Shown: positions 24,763-34,882, numbered from the stretch's first letter. The stretch is 64,000 nt of DNA from Streptococcus suis (GCA_002831545.1 CP025095.1:1798001-1862000); one strand, 5' to 3'. A program made the numbers and translations. Notes: a model not told the origin generated them from the letters alone.

Positions 24763-26121
24763 CTTTTCTATTTCTTCAACCACTTTTCCAAGATTCATGG
24801 AATTAGAGCCTTTAAAGAGGATTTGGTCCTCTTTTCCTAGACTTTCCCTAACCTGTTTAACCAGATCTTCAAATTGGTCCTGCTCTGCATTTTTCCTAAA
24901 GAAATAGACTTTTCCTATTGGGAACATCTGACTAGCCAACTGGGCCAGACCTTCAATGTCCTGACCGTAGAAAATGACGGTGTCTAGCAGATCAGGCGAC
25001 AGGCTCAGAATCATCTGATTGTGGAGATCGACGGACTGGCTCCCCAATTCTTTCATATCTGCCAAAACGGCGATTTTCTTGCCGCCTTCATTGGCTGGAA
25101 TACTAGAGAAAGTTTCCAAAATCAAGCGCATAGCCGTTGGGTTGGCGTTGTAGACATCACTGAGAATATCTGCTCCGTTTGCTGCCTTCTTCCACTCGGT
25201 ACGATTGCGGGTCAAGTTCAGACCAGCTAGGGCTGACTTAATTGCCTCATCAGGCACACCCAAGGTCTTGCCCACATAGCTTGCCACTATAGCATTGGTC
25301 GCGTTATACTTACCTGTCACTGGGAGGAAAATGTCGCCGTCCATAAAATTGACGGTGAAGGTCAGGCTATCTTTTGACTCGACCAGACTGGTCACCTGCA
25401 AATCAGCCTGCTCACCGAAACGAATGAGTTCTACATGGCTCGGCAAGAGCTTATCCGCAATCGGATCTGCTGGGATCAAGAGTTTACTACCTGGCTCCAT
25501 TCCATCTGCAATTTGTAATTTTCCTTTGGCAATCTCTGCTCGTGAGCCGAAAAATTCCAGATGCGCTTCGCCAAATAGAGTAATTACTGACAGACTTGGT
25601 TTGGCAATTTCGGATAGAAGATGAATGTCTCCCAAGTGGTCTTGGCCCATTTCCAAGACCAGTTTTTCTGTATCATCAGGCATGTGGAGGACGGTGTAAG
25701 GTAGACCAATTTCGTTGTTGTAGTTGCCTTGTGTCTTGTAAGTCTTGTAAGTCGTCGCCAGAACATCGTGAATCATGTCCTTGGTGGTCGTTTTACCGTT
25801 TGATCCTGTTACGGCAATGACTTCTACCCCTGTTTTCTCTAGGTAGTAGGCCGCTAATTGTTGAAGCGCAGCCAAGCAGTTCTCTACTAGAATGTGAGGA
25901 ACATCAAGGCTGACTTCAGACAGGGTTACCGCACAGCCATTTTCAAAAGCCACAGGAATAAAGTCATGACCGTCACGCGCTCCCTTGAGGGGAACAAAAA
26001 GATCCCCTTCTGTAATCAGGCGACTGTCAAACTCGACCTTGTTAAGGGCTGTATCAGGATAAAGACTAATATCATTTTTTGCGCCCAAGACCTGAGCGAC
26101 TTCGTGTAGGGTTAATTTCAT
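24760..26121 (-). CDS. murF: UDP-N-acetylmuramoyl-tripeptide--D-alanyl-D-alanine ligase
   Basis: A 453-residue Mur ligase adding D-Ala-D-Ala to the UDP-MurNAc-tripeptide, the last cytosolic step of peptidoglycan precursor synthesis. The ATP loop is VTGSNGKTTTKDM, followed by GNYNNEIGLPYTVL, EMGQDHLGDIHLL and the C-terminal ILSDVYNANPTAMRLILETF and LADMKELG segments typical of MurF. The ATG at 26121 follows GGAGAAAACA; the longer frame starts at a TTG. It belongs with ddl (31 kb), which makes its D-Ala-D-Ala substrate. The two are now separated by repeat A copy 3, an OsmC gene and the nested IS elements. Confidence 0.95.
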   Translation of the reverse strand: MKLTLHEVAQVLGAKNDISLYPDTALNKVEFDSRLITEGDLFVPLKGARDGHDFIPVAFENGCAVTLSEVSLDVPHILVENCLAALQQLAAYYLEKTGVEVIAVTGSNGKTTTKDMIHDVLATTYKTYKTQGNYNNEIGLPYTVLHMPDDTEKLVLEMGQDHLGDIHLLSEIAKPSLSVITLFGEAHLEFFGSRAEIAKGKLQIADGMEPGSKLLIPADPIADKLLPSHVELIRFGEQADLQVTSLVESKDSLTFTVNFMDGDIFLPVTGKYNATNAIVASYVGKTLGVPDEAIKSALAGLNLTRNRTEWKKAANGADILSDVYNANPTAMRLILETFSSIPANEGGKKIAVLADMKELGSQSVDLHNQMILSLSPDLLDTVIFYGQDIEGLAQLASQMFPIGKVYFFRKNAEQDQFEDLVKQVRESLGKEDQILFKGSNSMNLGKVVEEIEK

Positions 26122-26140
26122 TGTTTTCTCCAATAAACTA

Positions 26141-26382
26141 AAAAGGGAGCGGGAAAGAACTCAAACATTCAAAGAAGAGTTCCCCTCATTTTCAAACAAG
26201 TAGCTTCGGGCTAAAATAGTCCACTGGACTATTTTACTCCCACCCCCGCACAGCTCAAACTGTCTGGGAGACAGTTTGAGGTTGGAAATAAAGCGAACAC
26301 AGTTCGCATCAGTAGTTAGGTCAGATTTAGAGTGTGATACACGAACAAATCTGCCAATCAACCACTGCGCTGAGATGTTGAC
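26141..26382. repeat. Hairpin-array repeat, family A, copy 3 (inverted)
   Basis: This copy is on the minus strand; it begins at 26382 with GTCAACATCTCAGCGCAG. Its hairpins are GCGAAC/GTTCGC, CTCAAACTGTCT/AGACAGTTTGAG (around 26253-26279) and AAAATAGTCC/GGACTATTTT (around 26213-26236). The third hairpin of copies 1 and 2 is replaced here by unrelated sequence, but the right end GAGTTCTTTCCCGCTCCCTT is identical to copy 2. It lies immediately upstream of murF, so murF may be transcribed through or from it. Confidence 0.75.
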
Positions 26383-26513
26383 TCAAACTTTGAAAAGTGG
26401 ACTGATTTATTTACCCAGCATCTTTCTATTATACCACTTTTTACCGAACTTGAGTGAGGACACCATCTTTCATCTCATAAACCTTGTCGCACTTCTTCAA
26501 TTGCTAAAAATAT

Positions 26514-26894
26514 CTACTCCACACTTTCTAAGACATAAAAACTTGTCTCAAACTTCAAGTCTTCCCTCAAAAGAGCTTTGACTTTACATTTCTTTTCCAC
26601 ATAGGCAAGAATCTCTTTCTGCTTTTGCGCTGAAACCGACTCTCCAATTCCAATCAACACTTCAAAACGCTGATTGTCCAAGCGACTCTCCACCTGAACA
26701 GGCATGGTTTTATTGCCTACTTGGCTGGCATAGTAGCCCTGTACACACATGGTGATACAGGCAGCTAAGCCAATGTTCACAAGACTTACAGGAGTTTCTC
26801 CCTGCTCTGTTACACCAAAGGTATGAACTGGTTCACCATAACCTTGAGAAACTGCCTGAAACAGACCTTCCCCTTTTACTGTCGTTTGATACAT
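26514..26894 (-). CDS. OsmC/Ohr-family protein
   Basis: A 126-residue protein of the OsmC-like peroxide-related fold. The beta-rich start MYQTTVKGEGLFQAVSQGYGE, the central helix VNIGLAACITMCVQGYYAS carrying a Cys, and VQVESRLDNQRFEVLIGIGES match the family. The second catalytic Cys of true Ohr/OsmC hydroperoxide reductases is not in the usual place (a later KKCKVKALL Cys is present), so peroxide reduction is possible but not certain. The ATG at 26894 follows TGGAGGTGTTT. It lies between repeat A copy 3 and the IS1182-type element. Confidence 0.8.
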   Translation of the reverse strand: MYQTTVKGEGLFQAVSQGYGEPVHTFGVTEQGETPVSLVNIGLAACITMCVQGYYASQVGNKTMPVQVESRLDNQRFEVLIGIGESVSAQKQKEILAYVEKKCKVKALLREDLKFETSFYVLESVE

Positions 26895-26956
26895 AAACAC
26901 CTCCACATACTTGAAACCATTCTATTCTTTTTTGCAAACCTTTGCAAGAATGTGAA

Positions 26957-28584
26957 CTAGAAAGAGGCTGGGCAAAAACTAGCCAGTAAATAAAAAACAC
27001 AGATAGATTCAAGCTGATTTTGATGAAATCCAGCCGAACTATTTGTGTTTTTCTTTTTATTTCTATTATCTTGGGCTAATTTCTTAGCCAATTTCGTGAG
27101 ATTCATGCTCATTAGGAGGAATCCTATCTCAGTTTCAACCACTTTTTGACCTCTGACATGAACTCTGCGCACGCCAAAAACACCCTTCATCCTACCAAAT
27201 ACAGGTTCGACATCCACCTTGCGTTTGGCATAAATGCGGGCTCCCTCTTTACTTGTCAATTCCTCTTTGACTAAGTTCTTGAAATAGTTCCACGTAGGAT
27301 TATACTGAATTTGTTTGAGGTTTCCTTTTTCCGTCCGTGCTAATTGGTCTAGCTCCTCACTAGCTTGTACTGGATCAGCTTCGTAAATCTTAATATCTTT
27401 CTCAAACCCATTCTGCTCCGTTCTTCGTGAATAATTCTTGAATGAATACACAACCCCATCTGGCTTTATCCACTGGTCAGAATCTTCTAAGTAAGTCCAG
27501 TTTTTAGGATTGGCATCACTCTTCTTATAGCTTTTCTTCTGCTCTTTCTGATATGTTCCGTAGGGAATCAGAGGTGTTTTCTCCAGGTCATCAAGGATAA
27601 AGCTGTAATTTTCTTCACTACCATAACCTGCATCCGCGACAATGTGTTGAAAGAGTTCTAAGGTTTGGATGGATTGAAGAAATGGCTTGAGTGTACGAGT
27701 GTCAGTTGGATTCGGATACAATCCGTAAGCTAAGGCAAACTGGTTGTTTGTACCAAGTTGGAGGTTGTAGCTAGGTTTGAGCTGACCATTCTTCATACTC
27801 GCTCTTTTATTTCAAGGCTCGTGAAGAAACAGTCTCTCCCCAAACTGTTTCTTTCCTCTTTCATCCGCATGAATGTAGCGTCGGGATCTGTTTTTGAGTA
27901 GGAGTTTCGCTCTTGTAGAATCTGTTTATCTCGTTCGTACTTCTGTTTCCGAACAAGAAAATCCTCTTTCAACTTTCTCTTGAGTTTCTTAATTCTTCTT
28001 CGTTTCTGTCTGTTGGCTGAGCCACCTTTGATGACTTTAGGCTCTTGTGAGATAGCTTCTTCCACCTCGTCCAATACTTGTTCGGTTTCTTGTAGGAGTT
28101 GGTTTAGTCCCTCGCTAGTGAGGCATTCTTCCTTGGACAAGGCAATATTCACCCCTTCTTGGACTAGTTTGTCATAAAGGGCAGAAATGTTTCCATTCAA
28201 GGCATCTTCATAGCGTTCAACGGCCTTTTTCCACATGAAGGAATACTTGTTGGCATCAGCTTCCACCTTCGTTCCATCAATGAAGAGAGCCTCATCTTCA
28301 ATCAATCCATTCTCTCTGAGGAGGAGGGTGAAGTAAATGAAGGCAGTTTTGATGAGCTGATTGGCATGTGTGCTAGCCCGAAAACTGTTTATGGTCCGAT
28401 AACAGACATAGGTATCCTGACTCAGCCATTTCATGGGAATGACTTCTTCATTCATTTGAACGATTTTCCGACCAGAGAATACTTGCCGAGCATAGGCAAA
28501 TAGGGTCATTTTAAGCAACATAGCTGGATGAAAGGCAGGACGACCTGTGTGGGAAGTTTCTTCCAATAGAACGGATGAAGGAAT
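26957..28584 (-). pseudogene. IS1182-family transposase, middle and C-terminal parts
   Basis: The middle part (to 28584) starts at the IS66 border with SVLLEETSHTGRPAFHPAMLLKM and carries the first catalytic Asp region DEALFIDGTKVEADANKY. The C-terminal part (26957-27796) begins MKNGQLKPSYNLQLGTNNQF and contains IVADAGYGSEENY and VEPVFGRMKGVFGVRRVHVRG, the later catalytic blocks. Relatives read directly from FMRMKE into a short DHM-type link to NGQLKP. Here about 59 nt with a strong hairpin replace that link and shift the frame. The last codons run through the terminal repeat and stop just outside it. Confidence 0.85.
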
Positions 28585-28649
28585 GTAACCGCCCAATAAC
28601 AAGGTATATTGAAAAGGTTCCAAAGTCCTGTCGACTCTGGAACCTTTTT

Positions 28650-30162
28650 CTATTTGCACTTTTCTTGAATATTTTCAGCCCATGGTAAATAAGCCTCCAG
28701 AACTTCTTTTTTTGCGAGCGTCTCTTCGTTAGGTAAGTGTTCTAGAAGATAGGTCATATATTTCTCTGCATCAAGACCGTGTCGTTTAGCAGTTTCTAAA
28801 AGACTCAAAATGATAGCTGTCGACTTGGCCCCCTCAAAGCTTTGAGAGAACAGCCAATTTTTACGTCCCATCACCAAGGTCTTCATAGCCCTCTCAGCCA
28901 TATTGTTGGACAGGACTAAATCGCCATCCGAGAGAACGGTTCGGAAGGTGGTTTCGTATTTGAGGCTATACTCTATTGCAGTGCCCAATTTGGAACCTGG
29001 CAAGACAGCCTGATTGCGACACCAATCAAAGAACTCGTCCATCAAGGGAGCCAACTCTGTCTGCCGTTTATGCAGCCGCTCCTCAGTAGACAAGTCAGTC
29101 CAGTCATTCTCCAAGGCAAACAGGCGGTCGCAATAGGCTAAGCCCTTGGCTCCTAAAGAAGTCTTGTCTGTCTTCTTAGGAGTCGCCTCAAAGAATTTTC
29201 TTCTGACATGAGCCCAACAGCCAACCAGCTGAGCCTTGTCTAACTGCCGATAGGCTGACCACATGTCACAATGTACATAGCCCGCATAGTCCCCAAGAAC
29301 TTCCTCCACAACCAAGCCACTCCGTCGTTTGTCATGATGATAGAGGGTGATGCCCTTTTTCTCATGCTTCCCAGACAAGAAAGTCCAGTAGAAGGTCAAC
29401 TGGCTATCATTTTCTAAGACCTTGTAGGAGGTTTCATCCGCATGGAGAATAGGCTGCTCCAACAATTTCTCGTGCAACAGGTTATAAATCGGTTCGAAAT
29501 AATACTGACTAGACTTGATGTGCCAATTGGCTATTTCCTTGCGACTGATGGGCAGACCGAGCTTGTTCCAATCCTCTTCCTGACGGTAATTGGGCACCTT
29601 CAGATTGAACTTCTGGTGAATGGTGTGGGCAATGATAGAGGCTGAACCCAAGCTGTGTGCCAAAGGTGCCTTAGGAATGGGAGCCTTGATAATCTTATCG
29701 CTCAGATTCTTCTGACTACATGCCTGACACTTGTATGCGTGTTGAACATGGTCAATCCGCTTTAATTGTGCAGGAATGAAGACCAACTCTTGTCGTTGAA
29801 CAGTTGAACCAATCTCCTTTAATTGACCATGACAGTCTGGACAGGTACAATCTTCGCCTTGCAATTCGTGATGCACTATCTCTGGAGTGAATTGGCTGAA
29901 AATAGCCTGACGAACTCCCTTAGCTTTCTTGCGTTTATAGGTAATCGTTTCTGTTTCAACTGGGTAAGTCAGCTTCTTCTTCAGGGAGAATTTCCTCCCC
30001 AAACAAGCTCAGCTGACCGGGTTGATACACAACCTTCTCTGATGATTTTCCGTAGAGTTTCTGTCTCAGATACTCAATCTGTTCACGAAGGAGGCTCAAC
30101 TCGTTGGTCATGATTTCAATGGTTTTTGTTAGACTTTCAATCACTTTATCTTGTGACTCCAT
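28650..30162 (-). pseudogene. tnpC: IS66 transposase TnpC, frameshifted
   Basis: The N-terminal 68 codons (30162-29956) give a coiled-coil start, SLLREQIEYLRQKLYGKSSE, ending EEEADLPS. The catalytic part (to 28650) continues as PVETETITYKRKKAKG and carries the zinc-type CTCPDCHGQL, LHADETSYKVL, CDMWSAYRQ, WAHVRRKFFEA and NMAERAMKTLVMGRKNWLF blocks of the IS66 DDE domain. The two frames differ by one base near 29960-29970, so this copy has a single-base insertion and is probably inactive. Everything downstream is intact to the normal C-terminal IS66 region (YLPWAENIQE). Confidence 0.87.
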
Positions 30163-30213
30163 GGACTTACCTCCTTCTTTTTATCTCATTATACACAAAG
30201 AAAAGCCATGATT

Positions 30214-30564
30214 TCAATAGAAATCACGACTTTTTGAAAGATTTATTTTTGGATTGATAGAAAATCCTTTCATGAGCCAGTCCACCTGCTCGGAAGTTAG
30301 AGCCTTGACCTCTTCTTCATTGTTTGGCCAGGTCAATTTTCCATTCTCAAAACGTTTATACAATAACCAAAATCCTTGTCCGTCCCAGTAAAGAGCTTTG
30401 AATCGGTCTTTTCGACCTCCGCAGAAGAGATAGACCTGACCTGAAAAGGGATCCAGATTGAATTGACTTTTGACAAGGTAGGCGAGAGAATCAATCCCTT
30501 GACGCATGTCCGTTTTACCGCAAACCAAGTAGACTTGACCTAAATCACTGAGTCGGATGGTCAT
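30214..30564 (-). CDS. tnpB: IS66 Orf2 protein TnpB
   Basis: A 116-residue accessory protein of IS66. The pattern VYLVCGKTDMRQGIDSLAYLVKSQFNLDPFSGQVYLFCGGRKDRFKALYWDGQGFWLLYKRFENGKLTWP is highly typical. It is needed for transposition in related elements, but its biochemical role is unsettled. It overlaps orf1 upstream by 20 nt and precedes tnpC by about 50 nt. It appears intact, although its partner tnpC is frameshifted. Confidence 0.92.
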   Translation of the reverse strand: MTIRLSDLGQVYLVCGKTDMRQGIDSLAYLVKSQFNLDPFSGQVYLFCGGRKDRFKALYWDGQGFWLLYKRFENGKLTWPNNEEEVKALTSEQVDWLMKGFSINPKINLSKSRDFY

Positions 30565-30730
30565 AGTGCAGTACCTTATCCAAGATTGTTTCTAATATTT
30601 TTTGGTTGATAGAGTGAAAGAATGTGACTTCCACTTTTCCGAGACGAATTTTCATCAGAATATCATTTCTGCCTTTCTTCTCAAAGCGGCGAGATAGGGG
30701 AATAGTCAATGGGACGATGGGGTGTGACAT
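30545..30730 (-). CDS. IS66-associated small Orf1 (TnpA position)
   Basis: A 61-residue protein starting MSHPIVPLTIPLSRRFEKKG. The ATG at 30730 follows TGGAGGATTTATT; a longer frame to 30832 crosses the IS66 end and the target duplication and so is not native. It occupies the tnpA position of IS66 elements but is much shorter than the HTH-bearing Orf1 of Gram-negative members. The sequence is basic and could bind DNA. Function is inferred only from position. Confidence 0.7.
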   Translation of the reverse strand: MSHPIVPLTIPLSRRFEKKGRNDILMKIRLGKVEVTFFHSINQKILETILDKVLHYDHPTQ

Positions 30731-30821
30731 AATAAATCCTCCAGTTTTGTTTTTTATAACAGTATACAGGAGGAGGGAGTGATTAGATAGATACCTTGTT
30801 ATTGGGCGGTTACGAAGGAAT

Positions 30822-30932
30822 AGTATCCACAAACTGACTAATCAGACGTGCCTCATGAGTAGCAGGTAAGTCCCAAGCAATATTTAATTCCAAACTAAGC
30901 TGATTTGTGTTATACTGTTTATACATTTTCAT
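30822..30932 (-). pseudogene. IS1182-family transposase, N-terminal fragment
   Basis: About 37 codons from an ATG at 30932 (or 30926) encode MKMYKQYNTNQLSLELNIAW and end DTIPS at the IS66 border. Joining across IS66 and one copy of the 8-bp duplication gives FVDTIPSSVLLEETSHTGRP, the usual continuous N-terminus of the family. This shows the fragment belongs with the pieces at 26957-28584. The broader frame that seems to begin at 28659 is a chance fusion with IS66 sequence. Confidence 0.85.
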
Positions 30933-31053
30933 GTCTTTCTAGTTGTTTTGTCGTTATTATAATTATAAAGCATGAAATGGAAAACGAGCAACTCCTAATT
31001 GGAATTGCTCGTTTTTTATATGTGAGAAGCTAGTTTTTGCCCAGCCTCTTTCA

Positions 31054-32100
31054 TTAAATCAAATGACTTTCACGTTTTTCAAACATTTCCTTGGCCAAAC
31101 GAACAAGCTCTTCAATCAAGTCTGGGTAAGCCAAGCCCATATTATCCCAAAGGAGTGGATACATAGACCACTGAGTAAAGCCTGGCATGGTGTTGAGCTC
31201 ATTGAGGAAGATGTCTCCGTCTTCAGCCAGGAAGAAATCACAGCGAGAAAGGCCACAACCACCGATAGCACGGAAGGCCTTGGCAGCATTGTCCCGCATG
31301 GTGTCCATGATAGACTCATCAATCTTAGCTGGGATTTCCATGGTGATTTTGTTGTCGATGTATTTGGCATCGTAGTCATAAAAAGCAACGTCTTTGACTA
31401 CTTCGCCAGGAAGTGTCGTTTTCACGTCAGCATTTCCCAAAAGACCAACCTCAATCTCACGCGCATTAACCCCCTGCTCAACGAGGACACGGCTGTCATA
31501 CTTGAAGGCCAAATCAAGCGCCTTACGCAAGCCAGCTAAATCCTCGGCTTTTGAGATACCGACACTTGATCCCATATTAGCTGGTTTTACAAAGACCGGA
31601 TAAGTCAATTTTTCTTCAATCTCTGCAATCTTATCGTCGATATTTTCACCCTCGATAACTGCCACATAAGGTACTTGGGAGATTCCTGCTGATTCAAGAA
31701 CACGCTTGGTAGTGATTTTGTCCATGGCAACGCTGGAAGACAAGATATTGGTACCAACATACGGCATACGAAGCACTTCCAAGAAGCCTTGAATAGATCC
31801 GTCTTCTCCCATTGGGCCATGAAGAACAGGGAAAACAACCGCCTTTTCTTCATAAATATCGCTCGGACGGATTTTTTGCTCTTCAACAATCGTCGCGTTT
31901 GTCATGAGTTTTTCATCGGCAGACGGTGTTTGAGAAAACTCTTGCGTCTTTACAAAGTCACCAGTTTGCGTGATGAAATAGGTTTTGACAAAAAATTTAT
32001 CATAGTTGATGGCACGCATGACGCTTTCGGCAGACAGAACAGACACCTCACGCTCTGCAGAACGCCCACCATATAGTAAAATCAAGGTTTCTTTTGACAT
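31054..32100 (-). CDS. ddl: D-alanine--D-alanine ligase
   Basis: A 348-residue ATP-grasp enzyme joining two D-Ala for peptidoglycan precursors. It begins [26 protein letters not shown], then [58 protein letters not shown] and the C-terminal [30 protein letters not shown], all conserved Ddl blocks. The family's Tyr/Phe position that separates D-Ala-D-Ala from D-Ala-D-Lac ligases was not resolved by eye. The ATG at 32100 follows AGGAAGGAAAATAC; a longer frame to 32154 has no ribosome site. It is downstream of recR and pbp2b, and the IS1182-type element abuts its stop. Confidence 0.95.
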   Translation of the reverse strand: MSKETLILLYGGRSAEREVSVLSAESVMRAINYDKFFVKTYFITQTGDFVKTQEFSQTPSADEKLMTNATIVEEQKIRPSDIYEEKAVVFPVLHGPMGEDGSIQGFLEVLRMPYVGTNILSSSVAMDKITTKRVLESAGISQVPYVAVIEGENIDDKIAEIEEKLTYPVFVKPANMGSSVGISKAEDLAGLRKALDLAFKYDSRVLVEQGVNAREIEVGLLGNADVKTTLPGEVVKDVAFYDYDAKYIDNKITMEIPAKIDESIMDTMRDNAAKAFRAIGGCGLSRCDFFLAEDGDIFLNELNTMPGFTQWSMYPLLWDNMGLAYPDLIEELVRLAKEMFEKRESHLI

Positions 32101-32204
32101 GTATTTTCCTTCCTGTACCAACGCTATTACTCTTAGTATAGCATAATTTAACAAATCATATCTATCCTATCTTAAAATTAGGAACATCTCTAACTACAGA
32201 ACTG

Positions 32205-32801
32205 CTATAGCTCTGTACGATTTTCAATAGCCCTCAACAGGGTCACTTCATCTGCATATTCAATATCACTGCCTACCGCTAAGCCACGAGCTAGTCGGGT
32301 TACTTTGATTCCCGCAGGTTTGAGGACTCGTGAGATATACATGGATGTAGCCTCTCCATCTGCTGTTGCATTGGTCGCCACAATCACCTCTGTCACCTCA
32401 TTGTCCATCAGGCGAGTGAGGAGGGTTTTCAGATTAATATCATCTGGTCCGATACCATTCATGGGAGAAATCAAGCCATGCAAGACATGATAAAGACCGT
32501 GGTATTCTTGAATATTTTCCAAGGCTGTAACATCTCGACTATCCTCTACAATCAAAATAGTAGATTGGTCTCGCGTTGAGTCCTGGCAAATGGCACAGGG
32601 GTCCTGATCCGTCAAATTACCACAAATAGAGCAATAAGATAGGTCTCGCTTGGCTGCCAATAAATTTTTTGCAAACTCATTAACGACATCATCCTCCATG
32701 CCAATAGTATAAAAAGCTAAACGGGTAGCCGTTTTTATACCGATACCTGGCAATTTAGAATAGCTATCAATTAACTTGGCAATAGGTGTAGGGTAAAGCA
32801 T
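32205..32801 (-). CDS. recR: Recombination protein RecR
   Basis: A 198-residue protein with the full RecR layout: an N-terminal HhH ([21 protein letters not shown]), a four-Cys zinc finger ([16 protein letters not shown]), a Toprim domain with [14 protein letters not shown] and a C-terminal Walker-like [27 protein letters not shown]. With RecO and RecF it loads RecA on SSB-coated gaps. It starts after AAGGAGGCTT and is 8 nt from the pbp2b stop, so the pbp2b-recR-ddl order forms one operon as in other streptococci. Confidence 0.97.
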   Translation of the reverse strand: MLYPTPIAKLIDSYSKLPGIGIKTATRLAFYTIGMEDDVVNEFAKNLLAAKRDLSYCSICGNLTDQDPCAICQDSTRDQSTILIVEDSRDVTALENIQEYHGLYHVLHGLISPMNGIGPDDINLKTLLTRLMDNEVTEVIVATNATADGEATSMYISRVLKPAGIKVTRLARGLAVGSDIEYADEVTLLRAIENRTEL

Positions 32802-32809
32802 AAGCCTCC

Positions 32810-34882
32810 TTAATTCATTGGGTGAAGTGATTGATATAGATTGATAATTTCTTGAGTAATTGTATTAGTAGTTGTTGAACTTTGATTGGTCAAGTTTGGT
32901 AGGACAACTGCTACCGCAATTTGAGGATTATCACTAGGCGCATAAGCAACAACGTTGGTATTGACCGCAGTAACCACATCACCAGAAGCTGTCGTTGTAT
33001 AGGTTTCGGCTCTACCAGTCTTGGCACTGATGGTCACGGCCGCACCACGACCGATAGCACTACCTGTATTAAAGCGCCCACTACCATTGACAACTTGGTA
33101 GAAACCTTGACGAAGAAGAGACATTTCCTCAGCGGAAATATTAACCTGATTCATCTCCTTACCAGATACGGTTTCAATTAATTCTCCCAAACCACCTTGG
33201 GCATTATTCCCATAAATTCCCTCAACGAGGTGTGGAGAAATCCGTGTCCCGTTATTCGCAATGGTCGCTGCATACTGTGCCATCTGCATCGGTGTATAGT
33301 TATCAAACTGTCCAAAAGCGTTGGTAATAAAATTGGCTGTCGAATACTCTTCCGGTAAAAATCCTATAGATTCGAGTGGAAGGTCAATACCTGTTGACGC
33401 ACCTAAACCATACTCTGCAAAAGTCGAACGAAGCTTAGTCATGGCATTTGTCAATGTATCGCCATCATTCAAATACATGTTAGCTGAGTAGGTCTGACCA
33501 AGTAGTCCCAAAGCAATCTTAACCATGTAGGCGTTAGAAGAATATTCTAGAGCCTCTGTCGCATCAATATTAAAACTACCATAGGCCCACCAAGATGTAA
33601 TTGGTGCTGAACCTGCAAAATAGATTGGTTCGTCTAACTGCACTTGATTGCCACTGATAACTCCATTTTCCCAACCAGAGCTGATTGTCGCTCCTTTGAC
33701 GATGGAACCTGGTGTGAAAACACTTGTAATAGTACCGAGGGCATCTTCTGTTATACTACCTGCTCCTTTTTCATGACTGTATCCAGACATGGCAAGCACC
33801 GCACCTGTTGAAGGTTCCAATGCGACTGCATAAACTCCTTCCGAGTAAAGTGCACTACCAGTAGCCAGCTCACTTTCAAAGTATTTTTTCAAAATAGCAT
33901 TGACTCCATCTTGGAAGGCTAAATCAATAGTCAGTTTAATATTATTGCCCTGCTGTCCTTCTTGGATTGTCTCAATACTTTCGACATTTCCGTTTCGATC
34001 TAGGTTGATTTGTTTTTTCTCACGTTGACCTTGCAAGACTTCTTCATATTGTTTCTCGAGGTAGGCAGTTCCCACACGGTCATTTGATGAGTAGCCCTTA
34101 GAGAGATAGTATTCCGCATCTTCAGCAGGTAAACCGGCCTGTTCACTCGTTACAGTTCCAATTATGGAACTAAGTGAGGTTGGCAAAATCGATCTATCCC
34201 AGTTATTAGTTGTAGAAATCCCAGGGAGTTGATCCTCATTGGCAACAATATAAGCAACTTGTTCAGCAGATAAGGCATCCGTTACTAAATTTACTGTTGA
34301 AAAATAAGTAGCTCCATTCATCTGCTTAAATAATTCGATGGCCTTACTTTCTTCATCTGAATATTGTAATAAATCATCTGTGAGACTGTCTACTGCGTTC
34401 GAATAAATCGTTGACTCTTCTAAATAATTCCCGTCTGAGTCATATCGCTTATCTTTTGGCAAATTCTCGACTACCTGTTGATAAACTTCAGTATCAGCCA
34501 AATAATAATCTGCCTTGTCCCGACGAGTAATATTGACATCCGAAACAGTGACCCATTGCAATAATTTATTTGCTACTTCCTTCATTTCCTGGGCCGTCAT
34601 TTTATTTGACCGTGTAAAGGATACTACTTGTTGAATTTGGTTTTCAACTAAGGGGGTTCCTTTAGCATCATAAATCTGACCACGAACTGAACCCGTACTG
34701 ATTATTTTTTGACTGGCGGTTAATAATTTATTGCGGTAAAAATCATGATTAACAATCTGCATATCAGCTAGACGCAAAATAAGAATCAGAAATAAAAAAA
34801 TGACGATTGAAAACAAAATGTTTAGTCGAATTGCAATAAAATTTCCATCATGCTCAATAGATTTATTCGTTCGTTTATTCAT
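32810..34882 (-). CDS. pbp2b: Penicillin-binding protein 2B
   Basis: A 690-residue class B PBP, the septal/peripheral transpeptidase. One N-terminal membrane helix ([17 protein letters not shown]) precedes the pedestal domain; the transpeptidase has SIVK with the active Ser393, SSN at 448-450 and KTG at 621-623. The C-terminal [20 protein letters not shown] closely follows the pneumococcal PBP2b. Two positions stand out: the residue after SSN is Ala (SSNAYM) where susceptible pneumococcal PBP2b has Thr446, and the residue after KTG is Arg (KTGRAE) where the pneumococcal protein has Thr. Both sites are in the active-site rim and bear on beta-lactam affinity. Whether they are the wild type in this species needs comparison. 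Confidence 0.96.
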   Translation of the reverse strand: MNKRTNKSIEHDGNFIAIRLNILFSIVIFLFLILILRLADMQIVNHDFYRNKLLTASQKIISTGSVRGQIYDAKGTPLVENQIQQVVSFTRSNKMTAQEMKEVANKLLQWVTVSDVNITRRDKADYYLADTEVYQQVVENLPKDKRYDSDGNYLEESTIYSNAVDSLTDDLLQYSDEESKAIELFKQMNGATYFSTVNLVTDALSAEQVAYIVANEDQLPGISTTNNWDRSILPTSLSSIIGTVTSEQAGLPAEDAEYYLSKGYSSNDRVGTAYLEKQYEEVLQGQREKKQINLDRNGNVESIETIQEGQQGNNIKLTIDLAFQDGVNAILKKYFESELATGSALYSEGVYAVALEPSTGAVLAMSGYSHEKGAGSITEDALGTITSVFTPGSIVKGATISSGWENGVISGNQVQLDEPIYFAGSAPITSWWAYGSFNIDATEALEYSSNAYMVKIALGLLGQTYSANMYLNDGDTLTNAMTKLRSTFAEYGLGASTGIDLPLESIGFLPEEYSTANFITNAFGQFDNYTPMQMAQYAATIANNGTRISPHLVEGIYGNNAQGGLGELIETVSGKEMNQVNISAEEMSLLRQGFYQVVNGSGRFNTGSAIGRGAAVTISAKTGRAETYTTTASGDVVTAVNTNVVAYAPSDNPQIAVAVVLPNLTNQSSTTTNTITQEIINLYQSLHPMN

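Larger units (their letters stand above)
28585..30813. mobile_element. IS66-family insertion sequence
   Basis: The element is 2229 bp with inverted ends GTAACCGCCCAATAACAAGG at 28585 and, inverted, at 30813. It is flanked by the 8-bp direct duplication GAAGGAAT (28577-28584 and 30814-30821), the length expected for IS66. It contains the three usual genes, an orf1, tnpB and tnpC, all on the minus strand. Insertion split the IS1182 transposase gene near its codon 38. Confidence 0.93.
26960..31052. mobile_element. IS1182-type insertion sequence, interrupted by IS66
   Basis: Perfect 24-bp terminal inverted repeats begin GAAAGAGGCTGGGCAAAAAC at 26960 and, inverted, at 31052. Removing the IS66 copy and one target duplication leaves about 1.86 kb, a normal length. 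A hairpin with arms AACGAGCAA and TTGCTCGTT and a T run stands just inside the right end (about 30983-31015) and could shield the transposase from read-through. The right end lies 1 nt from the ddl stop codon. The element is defective: its transposase gene is broken by IS66 and by a second, hairpin-bearing disruption. Confidence 0.88.

Noticed and set aside
28584-28659. The IS1182 transposase beginning at 28659 inside IS66
   Set aside because: The first 25 or so residues are translated IS66 end sequence. The true N-terminus is the fragment at 30822-30932.
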